The notes beneath the pieces were generated by a model. It worked only from the letters and a program-made list of their open reading frames with translations, ran no database searches and was not told the DNA's origin. A stretch of DNA of 64,000 nt from Pseudomonadota bacterium (GTDB lineage Bacteria; Pseudomonadota; Gammaproteobacteria; Xanthomonadales; Xanthomonadaceae): assembly GCA_023390905.1 (NCBI GenBank), contig JAEWBY010000021.1, forward strand, positions 1 to 64,000, given 5' to 3'. A program made the translations under genes and the position numbers. This document shows, piece by piece, positions 29,690 to 37,833 of this stretch. The number at the start of each line of letters is the position of its first letter. Position 1 is the stretch's first letter.

Positions 29690-30931
29690 TCAGTCGAACA
29701 GCCCGGCCTGCCGCGGCCGCGGTGCGAGCTGCGCACGCAGGGCGAGCGGATCGTCCAGCCGTTTGCGCGGATGATGATCCGGCAGCGATACGAACGGCAG
29801 CACCTTCTTCATCGGCAGGCGCAGCCGTTGCAGATCGGCCACGCGCAGCGCGCCGTGCGGGCGCGAGAGCAGGATGCGCGCCACGTTGCGCGTGCCCATG
29901 CCGGGAATGCGCAGCAGCATTTCGCGCGGCGCGGTGTTGACATCGACCGGGAACTGCTCCGGGTTTCGCAGTGCCCACGCCAGCTTGGGATCGATATCCA
30001 GATCCAGCATGCCGCTGGCCTCGGGCGGCGCGATTTCGTCCACGCCGAATCCATAGAAGCGCAGCAGCCAATCGGCCTGGTACAGGCGGTTTTCACGCTG
30101 CAACGGCGGCGCATGGATCGGCAGTTTCGCCGAGGCGTCGGGAATCGGGCTGAAGGCCGAGTAGTACACGCGGCGCAGTCGATAATTGCCGTAGAGATTG
30201 TCGGTGGTGGCGAGAATGGCGCGATCGTTGGCGTCATCGGCCCCGACGATCATCTGCGTGCTCTGGCCGGCGGGCGCGAAACGCGGCGGCTTCGCGCGCG
30301 TGGTGGCGGCCTTGCGCGCTTCCTTGCCTTCCTCGATGCGCCAGCGCAGGTTGCCCATCGCGGCCCGGATGCGTGGCTGGCTCTTCTCGGGCGCGAGCCG
30401 GGTCAGGCCGGTCTCGGTCGGCAGCTCCACGTTGATGCTCAGGCGATCGGCATGGCGGCCGGCGGCGGCGAGCAGTTCGGGCGTGGCATCGGGAATGGTC
30501 TTCAGATGGATGAAGCCGGCGAACTTGTGATCCTCGCGCAGGCTGCGCGCCACTTCGACCAGTTGTTCCATCGTGTAGTCGCTGTCGCGGATGATCCCGC
30601 TGGAGAGAAACAACCCTTCGATGTAGTTGCGCTTGTAGAAATCCAGCGTCAACTGCACCACTTCCTGCGGGGTGAAGCGCGCGCGCCGCACGTTGCTCGA
30701 TACCCGGTTGACGCAGTACGCGCAGTCGAACACGCAGAAGTTGGTCAGCAGGATCTTCAGCAGGGACACGCAGCGGCCATCGGGCGTGTACGAATGGCAG
30801 ATGCCCATGCCCTCGGTGCTGCCGATGCCGCCGGTGCCCAGCGAATGGCGTTTGTCCGCGCCGCTGGAGGCGCAGGAGGCATCGTACTTGGCGGCATCGG
30901 CCAGAATGGCCAGTTTGTCGAGGATCTTCAC
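29690..30931 (-). CDS. Putative DNA modification/repair radical SAM protein
   Basis: 413 residues. The radical SAM cluster motif is CVFDCAYC (CxxxCxxC), preceded by LLKILLTNFC; NVELPTETGLTRLAPEKS and AGQSTQMIVGADDANDR are family landmarks. The C-terminus has a helix-hairpin-helix (APREMLLRIPGMGTRNVARI) suited to DNA binding. It matches the uncharacterised protein regularly encoded next to UdgX/DUF4130, as here. The reaction is unknown; the association suggests DNA lesion repair. Confidence 0.88.
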   Translation of the reverse strand: MKILDKLAILADAAKYDASCASSGADKRHSLGTGGIGSTEGMGICHSYTPDGRCVSLLKILLTNFCVFDCAYCVNRVSSNVRRARFTPQEVVQLTLDFYKRNYIEGLFLSSGIIRDSDYTMEQLVEVARSLREDHKFAGFIHLKTIPDATPELLAAAGRHADRLSINVELPTETGLTRLAPEKSQPRIRAAMGNLRWRIEEGKEARKAATTRAKPPRFAPAGQSTQMIVGADDANDRAILATTDNLYGNYRLRRVYYSAFSPIPDASAKLPIHAPPLQRENRLYQADWLLRFYGFGVDEIAPPEASGMLDLDIDPKLAWALRNPEQFPVDVNTAPREMLLRIPGMGTRNVARILLSRPHGALRVADLQRLRLPMKKVLPFVSLPDHHPRKRLDDPLALRAQLAPRPRQAGLFD

Positions 30932-31138
30932 GCACGCAGCCTACGGACGGTCCGTCTCAGGATTTGAGACGTCTGGCGGGCTCGACGGCACCGCATCGGC
31001 GGGCGCGTCGAAGGGCCGACGCCAACGCGCCCGCGTGCGGCCGATGCATTCGGCCGACGCGGCACGGTACGATGCCGCACCCCCGCAGCCCATCTCCGGA
31101 TTCATGACGGCCCGACTTCCCGATCCCCACGCGGCGGC

Positions 31139-32014
31139 ATGAGCGAAGCTTCGCAGCGCCCGGAGGTTGCCGCCGGTTCCCGCATCGATCGTCTGCAACG
31201 CGGCATCGCCGCGATCACCAGCGCAGTGCTGCACCTGCTGTTGCTGATCGTGCTGCTGCATTCCTCGCCGCCGGTGATCACGACCACCGAGAGCGCCGGC
31301 AGCGGCAGCCGGGTGCGGGTGAATTTCATCGGCGAGCCGGTACAGGCGGAGCAGCCGGTGGAAACGCCGCAGACCCCGCCGTCATCGCAGAGGCCGCAAC
31401 CATCGCGGCCGCCACCGGCCTCACGCGTGCAATCCACGCTGGTCGATCGATCGGACGCTCCGGTGCCGCCGAACACCGCGGACGTGCAGGATCCCGAAAC
31501 CGAGCGGCGCATGCGCACGGAACAGGCGCCGAACACGCCGACGCAGAGCCCGCCGCGTCCGCGCGCGGACAGCCCGCCGCCTTCTTCGCGGCGCCGGCCC
31601 GAAACGTGGACCGGTCGGCCGCCGGGATTGCTCGAGGAAGAAAGCGCGCCGATGAACGCCGGCCGCGAGCGCAGCCCGGCCCTGCGCGAGGGTCGCGGCC
31701 GCGATGCCACCGGCAACGGCCCGGCGATGGAACTGGGCGGCTATCTGGTCTATTACGACGTGCTCAGCGAAGAGCGCCTGCGCGCGTGGGCCGCGCAGGG
31801 CATGACCGAAATTTCCATTCCCCTGCCGGGCACGCGGTACTACATGGTCTGTCCGCTGGAGATCGCGTTGAAGCGGGGCGCCGGCAAATGCCGTCCGCTG
31901 GATCCGGATTCACCGGACATGCGCGCAATCGGCGATGCGCGCCAGGCCGTCACCATGATCAGCGTCTACAAGCAGGGCGAGCTGGTCTGGCGCGGGCCCG
32001 GCCCGTACCGGTGA
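31139..32014 (+). CDS. Proline-rich TonB-like inner membrane protein
   Basis: 291 residues. A basic N-terminus is followed by one transmembrane helix (AAITSAVLHLLLLIVLLHSS), then about 120 residues rich in Pro/Arg/Ser/Thr, as in periplasm-spanning TonB linkers. The C-terminal ~90 residues form a globular part (ELGGYLVYYDVLSEERLRAW, SIPLPGTRYYMVCPLEIAL) with two Cys. The C-terminal domain does not look like TonB_C, and no exbB/exbD or receptor is near. Conserved hypothetical with TonB-like architecture. Confidence 0.6.
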   Translation: MSEASQRPEVAAGSRIDRLQRGIAAITSAVLHLLLLIVLLHSSPPVITTTESAGSGSRVRVNFIGEPVQAEQPVETPQTPPSSQRPQPSRPPPASRVQSTLVDRSDAPVPPNTADVQDPETERRMRTEQAPNTPTQSPPRPRADSPPPSSRRRPETWTGRPPGLLEEESAPMNAGRERSPALREGRGRDATGNGPAMELGGYLVYYDVLSEERLRAWAAQGMTEISIPLPGTRYYMVCPLEIALKRGAGKCRPLDPDSPDMRAIGDARQAVTMISVYKQGELVWRGPGPYR

Positions 32015-32041
32015 TCCGCAACCAGGGAAGAGCGCGCGGCG

Positions 32042-32533
32042 CTACTGCTTCATCGATTGCACGTGCGCGATCAGTTGATCGACCGCGATCGTCGTGCCTT
32101 CCTGCCAGCCCGATTGCCGGTTCGCCTCGAAATCCGCGGCGTTGCGGTGCAGGGCCGTGAACACATAGCGCGTGCCGGTGCCCGAACTTTCCATCGTGAC
32201 GATCGCCGTGATCGGCACATCGTCGAACACCGCCGGGCGATAGCCGGGAAACAGCATCGAGGTCCAGACCAGCCGCTGCATCGGCACGGCCTCCAGGAAA
32301 CAGCCCAGGTTCGGAAACTCCTGTCCATCGGCGGTGGCGATGTCGATGCTGAAGATGCCGCCGGGCCGCACGTCCATTTCTGCGCGCGTCACGCGGCCCC
32401 ATGCCTTGGGCATGTACCACGCTTTCAGGTGTTCCGGTTGCGTCAACGCGGCCCATACCACGTGCGCGGGTGCATCGACGAAGCGCTCGATGACGAAATC
32501 CAGTCGGGGATCGAACACGGAGAGAGAGCTCAT
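32042..32533 (-). CDS. SRPBCC/AHSA1-like protein
   Basis: 163 residues. The START-like ligand-binding fold is recognised from IERFVDAPAHVVWAALTQPE, HLKAWYMPKAWG, EMDVRPGGIFSIDI and the terminal GWQEGTTIAVDQLIAHV. The start overlaps the ArsR stop (ATGA). ArsR-AHSA1 pairs are common; the regulator usually controls the pair. The ligand is unknown. Confidence 0.87.
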   Translation of the reverse strand: MSSLSVFDPRLDFVIERFVDAPAHVVWAALTQPEHLKAWYMPKAWGRVTRAEMDVRPGGIFSIDIATADGQEFPNLGCFLEAVPMQRLVWTSMLFPGYRPAVFDDVPITAIVTMESSGTGTRYVFTALHRNAADFEANRQSGWQEGTTIAVDQLIAHVQSMKQ

Positions 32534-32871
32534 GGTGTGGACTCGCTGTGGTGGAGGTGTTTGACGTATTCGTCGAAGCGATCCAGCCGCGATTCCCACA
32601 GGCGGCGGCGCTCGGCGAGCCAGTCTTCGGCGGCCTTGAAGCGTTGCGGCGCGATTTCGTAGGTACGCACGCGGCCGCGTTTTTTCGACTTCACCAGGCG
32701 CGTCTTTTCCAGCACGGCCAAGTGCTGCACGAAGGAAGGAAGCTTCATGTCGAAAGGGGCGGCCAGTTCGCCGACCGTGGCCGGCCCGCGTGACAGGTGC
32801 TCGAGTACCTTGCGCCGCGCCGGATGCGACAGCGCGTGGAAGACATCATCGACGACGGCGGGCTGGGCCAT
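32530..32871 (-). CDS. ArsR family regulator
   Basis: 113 residues. The winged helix shows FHALSHPARRKVLEHLSRGP, TVGELAAPFDMKLPSFVQHL and SKKRGRVRTYEIAPQ. No ArsR metal-binding cysteines (ELCVCDL) are present, so it belongs to the metal-independent group paired with SRPBCC genes. An operator-like palindrome overlapping a -35 box upstream indicates autorepression. Confidence 0.9.
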   Translation of the reverse strand: MAQPAVVDDVFHALSHPARRKVLEHLSRGPATVGELAAPFDMKLPSFVQHLAVLEKTRLVKSKKRGRVRTYEIAPQRFKAAEDWLAERRRLWESRLDRFDEYVKHLHHSESTP

Positions 32872-32902
32872 GGAATCGGGGGAGCGGCGTTGGGTTGCAG
32901 GC

Positions 32903-32938
32903 AGCCTAGCGCCACAGAATAGTTAGGTCAATACCTAA
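32903..32938 (-). promoter_or_regulatory. ArsR promoter with overlapping operator
   Basis: On the minus strand, TTGACC (32931-32926) and TAGGCT (32908-32903) are 17 bp apart. The perfect palindrome TTAGGTCAATACCTAA (32923-32938) covers the -35 box. This is the expected layout for ArsR autorepression. Confidence 0.65.
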
Positions 32939-33162
32939 GTATTGAGGGTGGGCCGATGCGATGGACGCCTGCGGTCAGCCTTGCATGCGGCTGCTGGAAC
33001 TGCTTCCATCGGAGATGCGCAGAGTTCGGTGATCACGCGCGGCGCGCAGCCGGGTGAAGGTGTGGTGCATGGCGGCACCGGGCCGCACACGGTCGACGGG
33101 CGCGTGGCCGAGGATGGCGTTCGCGCCCGCTATCCACGCAGGCCGCTCCGCTCGTCGAGCGA

Positions 33163-34059
33163 TCAGGCCAGCAGCGTGTCCGGCCAGACCAGCGAACGGT
33201 GCACCTGCGCGCCGGCCCACGCGCCATCGCCGACGGCCAGCGCAAGGGAATGCGGCGCCCGCGCTACGTCGCCGCATGCGAAGACGCCCGCAACGCGCGT
33301 CTCCTTGGTTTCGGACGTGGCGATCTGCGTGCCGTACGGGGCCTCGGCGATCTCGCAACCCAGTTGCGCGGCGATGTCCGAAGCCGGCTCGCTGCGCGGG
33401 GCGGTGAACAGTCCGGCGAAGGATGTCCGGCGACCGTCGTCCAGCACCACGTCCGCGACGTCTTCGATGCTCCGCACCGGAGTCGGATCCACCGTGATGC
33501 CGCGTTGAGCCAGCACCGCGAACGCGGCGGCGTCAGGCTCGAGGGCCCCGTTGAGGAAGAAGGTGGTCGGCCCCCATTCGGCCACGAGCTGCACCTGGTG
33601 CAGCGACAACGGGCTGGTGGCGATGACGCCGATCGGCCCGCGATCCAGTTCGTAGCCGTGGCAGTAGGGGCAATGAAACACGCTGCGTCCCCAGCGCTCC
33701 GCCAGTCCGGGTACGTCGGGCAGCACGTCGCGCACGCCGGTGGCAATGAGGATGCGCCGGCCCCGGTGCAGCTCGTTGCCGCACGCGACTTCGAACGCAT
33801 CGCGTGTGCCGCTGGCCCGCGTGGCGTCTGTGTCGATCCACGCCAACGTGGGATAGCGCATGAGCTGCGCCCGCGCGCGTGCGGCCAGCTCGGCCGGGTC
33901 GGCGCCATCGTGCGTGAGGAAACCATGCGAATGCGACGCCGCTCGATTCCGACGGCGTCCGCCATCGATGATCAATACCGAGCGCCGCGCCCGCAGCAAT
34001 TGCAGCGCCGCTGACATGCCGGCGTAACTGCCGCCGATGACGATCACATCGTGGTTCAT
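33163..34059 (-). CDS. Thioredoxin reductase-like FAD/NAD(P) oxidoreductase
   Basis: 298 residues. FAD motif VIVIGGSYAGMSAALQL, redox-active FHCPYCHGYE (CxxC) and the second FAD motif GVFACGDVARAP place it in the thioredoxin-reductase-like family. It lacks a strong NADPH GxGxxA motif in the middle domain (IGVIATSPLS), so cofactor use may differ from TrxB. The start overlaps the Rrf2 stop (ATGA); the pair forms a redox-regulation operon. Confidence 0.87.
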   Translation of the reverse strand: MNHDVIVIGGSYAGMSAALQLLRARRSVLIIDGGRRRNRAASHSHGFLTHDGADPAELAARARAQLMRYPTLAWIDTDATRASGTRDAFEVACGNELHRGRRILIATGVRDVLPDVPGLAERWGRSVFHCPYCHGYELDRGPIGVIATSPLSLHQVQLVAEWGPTTFFLNGALEPDAAAFAVLAQRGITVDPTPVRSIEDVADVVLDDGRRTSFAGLFTAPRSEPASDIAAQLGCEIAEAPYGTQIATSETKETRVAGVFACGDVARAPHSLALAVGDGAWAGAQVHRSLVWPDTLLA

Positions 34060-34502
34060 TGCCTTGTCCTCCTGCGATGGGCCGCATGCCGGCGTGCGAA
34101 ATCCGCCGCGAGATCGGCCAGGGTGATGGTCTGGAATTTCCGGAGCAGCAGCGCTTCGGCCTCGGCGAAGGCGTCATCCAGCGCGGCGTTGACCGCCTGT
34201 TCGACGAGGCAGTCGGGCTGCTCACTGCGATGCCCGATCGCGAACATCGCAGGCTCGCCGAGCGCTTCATGCAACTGGCGCAGCGTCACCTTGCGCAAAT
34301 CCACGGCGATGTGCCAGCCGCCTCCGTGGCCGCGTTCCGTGGCGACCAGCCCGGCATCGCGCAGCAGGCCCATCGTGCGCCGCACGACGACCGGATGGGT
34401 GTTCATGCACTGCGCCAGAGTGTCGGAGGTCACGGGCTTGCCGACCTCGGCCATATGCAGCAGCGCATGGAGTACGGCGGAAAGCCGGCTGTCCTTTTTC
34501 AT
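34056..34502 (-). CDS. Rrf2 family regulator
   Basis: 148 residues. The winged helix is seen in RLSAVLHALLHMAEV, SDTLAQCMNTHPVVVRRTMG and LLRDAGLVATERGHGGGWHI. It has only isolated cysteines (CMN, PDCLVEQ) and not the CxxxxCxxxxxC Fe-S cluster of IscR/NsrR, so it probably senses by Cys oxidation like YwnA/YwgB types. It is coupled to the thioredoxin-reductase-like gene, and its operator overlaps its own start codon. Confidence 0.87.
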   Translation of the reverse strand: MKKDSRLSAVLHALLHMAEVGKPVTSDTLAQCMNTHPVVVRRTMGLLRDAGLVATERGHGGGWHIAVDLRKVTLRQLHEALGEPAMFAIGHRSEQPDCLVEQAVNAALDDAFAEAEALLLRKFQTITLADLAADFARRHAAHRRRTRQ

Positions 34503-34521
34503 GTAACAAACGATGTTACAT
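34501..34521. promoter_or_regulatory. Rrf2 operator palindrome
   Basis: ATGTAAC (34501-34507) and GTTACAT (34515-34521) form a perfect inverted repeat with a 7-base spacer, inside the 49-bp divergent gap between the Rrf2 gene and a methyltransferase. The left arm includes the last bases of the Rrf2 start codon. Its position predicts control of both directions. Confidence 0.65.
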
Positions 34522-34551
34522 TAGCGCGCCACAGTCAAGCGCGGAGCGCAC

Positions 34552-35220
34552 ATGGCGTTTTCGGATCCGGCAACGGTCGCGCACTACATCGACCACATGG
34601 CGCGGCAGGTGCCGGGGGTGCATGCACTGCATCGGATGACGCAGGTGCTGCTCGCCGAACGCGTGCCCGCCGAGGGACGGGTACTGGTGCTCGGCGCGGG
34701 CGGCGGCGCGGAACTGGACGTGTTCGCGCGGGCGCAGCCGCGCTGGCGGTTCGTTGGCGTGGATCCATCGGCCGAGATGCTCGCACTGGCCGCACGCACG
34801 CTCGGCGATGCAATCGATCGCGTCGAACTCGTGCAGGGATATATCGAGTCCGCACCGCAGATCCGGTTCGATGGCGCCACCTGCCTGCTGACGCTGCACT
34901 TTCTCGACCGCGAACAGCGCTTGCGCACGCTGATGGAAGTGCGCAGGCGACTCCAACCGGGCGCGCCGCTGGTCATCGCGCACCACAGCGTGCCCGATGA
35001 TGCCGAACAGAAGCGCACCTGGTTCCGCCGCTGGGCCGCGTTCGGCCAGGCCAACGGGCTGGAGGAAACGAACGTGGAGGCGCGCGTGGAACTGATCGCC
35101 CATCGCTTGCCCACGCTGGACCCGCGGGCCGAAGAAACGCTTCTGCGCGAGGCCGGTTTCCGCCAGCCCGAGCTGTTCTATGCCGCGTTCACGTTCCGCG
35201 GATGGGTCGTCTACGCATGA
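34552..35220 (+). CDS. Class I SAM-dependent methyltransferase
   Basis: 222 residues. Motif I appears as VLVLGAGGGAELDVFA, then FVGVDPSAEMLALA and DGATCLLTLHFLD, with PGAPLVIAHHSVP as the following strand. It is divergent from the Rrf2 operon and shares its operator region, so it may belong to the same regulon. Substrate unknown. Confidence 0.83.
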   Translation: MAFSDPATVAHYIDHMARQVPGVHALHRMTQVLLAERVPAEGRVLVLGAGGGAELDVFARAQPRWRFVGVDPSAEMLALAARTLGDAIDRVELVQGYIESAPQIRFDGATCLLTLHFLDREQRLRTLMEVRRRLQPGAPLVIAHHSVPDDAEQKRTWFRRWAAFGQANGLEETNVEARVELIAHRLPTLDPRAEETLLREAGFRQPELFYAAFTFRGWVVYA

Positions 35221-35290
35221 ACGGGGCATCCGCCGGCACGACGGCGCATTGCCGTGTACAGTCGGGTTTGTCGCGGCGCGGGGCCATTCA

Positions 35291-35719
35291 ATGAAAAATC
35301 TCCATGCGATGGCCTATGTCAGCCGGATCTCGCGCGACATCACGCCCGCTCATATCCATGCGATCGTCACCGAGGCGAGCGAGTTCAACATCGAGCGCGG
35401 CGTGACCGGTGCGCTGGTGTTCGACGGCACCTGTTTCTTCCAGTACCTCGAAGGCTCGCGGACCGCGCTCAACGAAATCTACGCGCGCATACATCGCGCC
35501 ACCTCGCACACCGTCCTGATGGAGTTCGTCGATGGTCCGGCCGACAGCCGGCGTTTCGAGGGATGGAGCATGTTCTACCGTGAAGGCGCGCCGTCGGGCA
35601 TCGAGGATCTGAACTGGCTGGAAGGCCAAGGTCCGCTGGATCCCGATTTCCATCGAAGCGTCGCGATGAAATCCCTGAGTTATTTCTGGGATCAGTTCCC
35701 GGAAAAACGCGCGGCATAG
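35291..35719 (+). CDS. BLUF domain blue-light sensor
   Basis: 142-residue stand-alone BLUF protein binding FAD. It starts MKNLHAMAYVSRISRDIT with the conserved Tyr, then NIERGVTGALVFDGTCFFQY, in which the Asn and the Gln of FFQYLEG are the residues that rearrange on blue-light excitation, and FEGWSMFYRE with the Trp/Met pair. No output domain is fused, so it must act through a partner. No partner is evident among its neighbours. Confidence 0.93.
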   Translation: MKNLHAMAYVSRISRDITPAHIHAIVTEASEFNIERGVTGALVFDGTCFFQYLEGSRTALNEIYARIHRATSHTVLMEFVDGPADSRRFEGWSMFYREGAPSGIEDLNWLEGQGPLDPDFHRSVAMKSLSYFWDQFPEKRAA

Positions 35720-35939
35720 CGCAACGCAGAAGAAGCTGGCGCGCGGGCTTCTCCGCCGATGAAGTTGAAGCCCGCAGCATGTTGCCGATGAAGCCGCCGC
35801 TTCAGTCGCGGCAGAACACTGCAACCACACCGAACTCCACGCCGTGCGTGACACGGCATGGATGTTCCTATCGCAGTCCGCCCGCGCACGCGGGCATCGT
35901 CAGTAGAGCACCGCAGTCAGGGACGGGCGCGCGATCGCG
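35720..35939. other. Intergenic, no gene seen
   Basis: 220 bp between the BLUF gene and a convergent small secreted protein. Only short unsupported frames occur and no clear terminator was found. Confidence 0.5.
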
Positions 35940-36338
35940 CTATTTCTTCGCCTTCGGCCACGGCATCGCGACGAGGCGGCCATCACGCCACTCGGCCAGC
36001 GTGGTGTTGTAGGACGAACTGAACATGTCATCGCCGGCGAGCAGTTTCTGGAACCACGGGCCGGTGACCTCGCGTGGCCGCTGGGCGCAGGCGGTTTCGC
36101 CGGAGAACCGTTTGCCCGGCGCGAGTTCGTCGAACAGCGCTTTGGCGAACTCGTGGCTGTTGAGTTGCTGCCCCTGCGTGGCCGGCCCATCGAACGGCTT
36201 GACCACGATGTAGAAGTACTGGCCTTCCTGCGTGTAGCCCTTGTAGCGGCACATCCAGGGCTCGTCATCGGCCGCGGCCGCCGGCAGCGCCGTGCACGCC
36301 AAACCTGCGGCCACCATCATCCCCCACACTGTCTTCAT
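35940..36338 (-). CDS. Hypothetical periplasmic protein
   Basis: 132 residues from ATG 36338 with GGGGAAAG upstream. Signal peptide MKTVWGMMVAAGLACTALPA followed by AAA. The mature part has two cysteines (MCRYKGY, TACAQRP) and a C-terminal basic WPKAKK. Not recognised. Confidence 0.65.
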   Translation of the reverse strand: MKTVWGMMVAAGLACTALPAAAADDEPWMCRYKGYTQEGQYFYIVVKPFDGPATQGQQLNSHEFAKALFDELAPGKRFSGETACAQRPREVTGPWFQKLLAGDDMFSSSYNTTLAEWRDGRLVAMPWPKAKK

Positions 36339-36487
36339 CGCTTTCCCCAAAGCTGGACGTGGCCGCAGTGTGGAGACACCGCGCAGGGGAAGTCAACGCG
36401 TGCGCGCAGCCAACGCCAACGCGCTCATCATCGAGGCGCACGTACGTTCTGCCCATGCCAGTCCGGCAGCCAACAGGAGCCACGACG

Positions 36488-36802
36488 ATGACCACACGCG
36501 AACACCCCGGCCAGCAACAGCAGGGCCAACCCGGCGGGCAGCACGGCGGCAACAACATGCCGGGCAATGTGCACGGCGGGCAGGGGCAGGGCGCCGGGCT
36601 GGGCGGCCAGGGCGGACAGGGCGGGCAGCCGGGCAGCGGCCAGGGGGATATCGATCCCGCGCAGAACACGCCGGACGGAAAACCCGGCCGGCAGGATGTG
36701 CCGGGCCAGGACAATCCGCCCAAGGGCGACGAATCCAACGGTGGCCAGGGCGATCCCGGCGGCATCGAAGACGATCAGCGGCGGCCGCGCAAGGTCGAAT
36801 GA
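36488..36802 (+). CDS. Gly/Gln-rich disordered protein
   Basis: 104 residues from ATG 36488, with AGGAGCC upstream. The sequence is almost entirely Gly, Gln, Asp, Pro and Asn, with GGQGG repeats in the middle and the basic end RRPRKVE. It has no hydrophobic core and no signal peptide, so it should be soluble and disordered. Family unknown. A second disordered small protein follows in the same direction. Confidence 0.5.
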   Translation: MTTREHPGQQQQGQPGGQHGGNNMPGNVHGGQGQGAGLGGQGGQGGQPGSGQGDIDPAQNTPDGKPGRQDVPGQDNPPKGDESNGGQGDPGGIEDDQRRPRKVE

Positions 36803-36895
36803 ACAGCGCGTAGCGCGCGTCCGCGCCGGGTCCGGTGAGATGCTCGTCATCGGCCCCGGCGCACGCTGGTTGTCCAGACCACGCGGAGCAGGGCG

Positions 36896-37135
36896 ATGAA
36901 CCAGCGCGAGAACACCGGTGCTCGCCCTGCCGCGCAGGCACCTCCCGGATCCCATCCAGACCAGGCACAGGCCGACGCATCGAAAGACGGGCCGCGCTCA
37001 TCGAGTGACGGCGACACCTCCGCGCAATCCGACGATGCCGCCGCGCGTCGTGCGGATGAGGAGCACTTCATGCGCCGCACGCAACGCGGCGACGGCGGCT
37101 CGGCCGAAGAGGATTCGGAAGGGCGGCAGGTGTGA
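36896..37135 (+). CDS. Small acidic disordered protein
   Basis: 79 residues from ATG 36896, with a GGAG ribosome site. Rich in Ala, Asp, Ser, Glu and Arg, with no predicted fold by eye; contains ADEEHFMRRTQRGDGG. It lies 93 bp after the previous disordered protein. Unrecognised. Confidence 0.45.
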   Translation: MNQRENTGARPAAQAPPGSHPDQAQADASKDGPRSSSDGDTSAQSDDAAARRADEEHFMRRTQRGDGGSAEEDSEGRQV

Positions 37136-37165
37136 CGGCGCCGCCCACGCCGCACGCCATGCGCG

Positions 37166-37393
37166 CTACGCCGCGCGCCACTCCAAGTGATCGGTCACGC
37201 ACTGCAATTGCAGCGTCAACTGGCTGAGCATCTGCGCCAGACTCGCACGCGGCAGGACCAGATCCAGTGGCGCGCAGGTTTCCGGACGAGCGAGCAGATA
37301 CAGCAATTGCAGTTGATCATGCAGATCGCGCAGCGCATTGCCGGCGTCTTCGGGCAGAAAATAACCGGCGTCGTGTGCATCGGTTCGGGTCAT
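37166..37393 (-). CDS. XAC0095-like small protein
   Basis: 75 residues. GYFLPEDAGNALRDLHDQLQ and LLYLLARPE match the pattern of the XAC0095-type small proteins of Xanthomonadaceae as I remember them. No signal peptide or membrane segment. Function unknown. It is the last core-looking gene before the 37.4-39.2 kb accessory segment. Confidence 0.6.
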   Translation of the reverse strand: MTRTDAHDAGYFLPEDAGNALRDLHDQLQLLYLLARPETCAPLDLVLPRASLAQMLSQLTLQLQCVTDHLEWRAA

Positions 37394-37420
37394 GGCGTGT
37401 TCCTTTCATTCCGTTGAGTA

Positions 37421-37445
37421 ATTCCCGGCCGCAGTGGCCGGGAAT
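37421..37445. other. Perfect hairpin at the edge of the accessory segment
   Basis: ATTCCCGGCC (37421-37430) and GGCCGGGAAT (37436-37445) form a 10-bp stem with a 5-base loop, between the XAC0095-like gene and the phage remnant. There is no T run. It could be a terminator, a regulatory structure or part of an insertion boundary. Confidence 0.4.
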
Positions 37446-37568
37446 GCCGGGAGGTTAGAAACCGCAAACAGTCGGCGGGCTGATTTCCCTTGCGGGTGTT
37501 GTATTCGCCGCCCTCCCGGCGCAGAAACACGCCCGGCACATTCTTGTGGCTTTCATTGGTGATGCCAC

Positions 37569-37599
37569 AAAAATCCCACCGGATTTCGGAGGTGGGATT
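37569..37599 (-). terminator. Intrinsic terminator on the minus strand
   Basis: Read on the minus strand, AATCCCACC and GGTGGGATT (37591-37599 and 37572-37580) form a 9-bp stem with a 10-base loop followed by TTTTTGT. It lies 19 bp beyond the stop of the small gene at 37618, which supports that gene. Confidence 0.75.
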
Positions 37600-37617
37600 C
37601 CGCTGTTTGTGGAGTTT

Positions 37618-37833
37618 CTACGCTCCGGCCATGAGCATGCCCGCGAGATCGTGGCGCGTCCACTCACATTGGAGGCCGCCATAGCGAACGGCATCGATCC
37701 GCATCGGAACTCGATCCTGCGTCGGCAAAAAAAACGACAGCGCGTCGAAGTACTGCGTGGGTTGCTCCCATGCGACAGCCCAAAGTTCGCCGAGTTCAAC
37801 CCGCACCCGCTGCCCCGGTACGAGGTCGCGCAT
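37618..37833 (-). CDS. Small hypothetical protein in the mobile-element scar
   Basis: 71 residues beginning MRDLVPGQRVRVELGELWAV, with RVPMRIDAVRYGG further on and the end HDLAGMLMAGA. The amino-acid mix looks like real protein, and an intrinsic terminator follows its stop at once. No strong ribosome site. Its first codons overlap the left end of the phage terminase remnant on the opposite strand. Not recognised; probably part of the mobile element. Confidence 0.5.
   Translation of the reverse strand: MRDLVPGQRVRVELGELWAVAWEQPTQYFDALSFFLPTQDRVPMRIDAVRYGGLQCEWTRHDLAGMLMAGA

Noticed and set aside
36393..37155. Minus-strand frames opposite the disordered proteins
   Set aside because: Pro/Ala/Arg-rich GC shadows without ribosome sites; the plus-strand frames have good ribosome sites.
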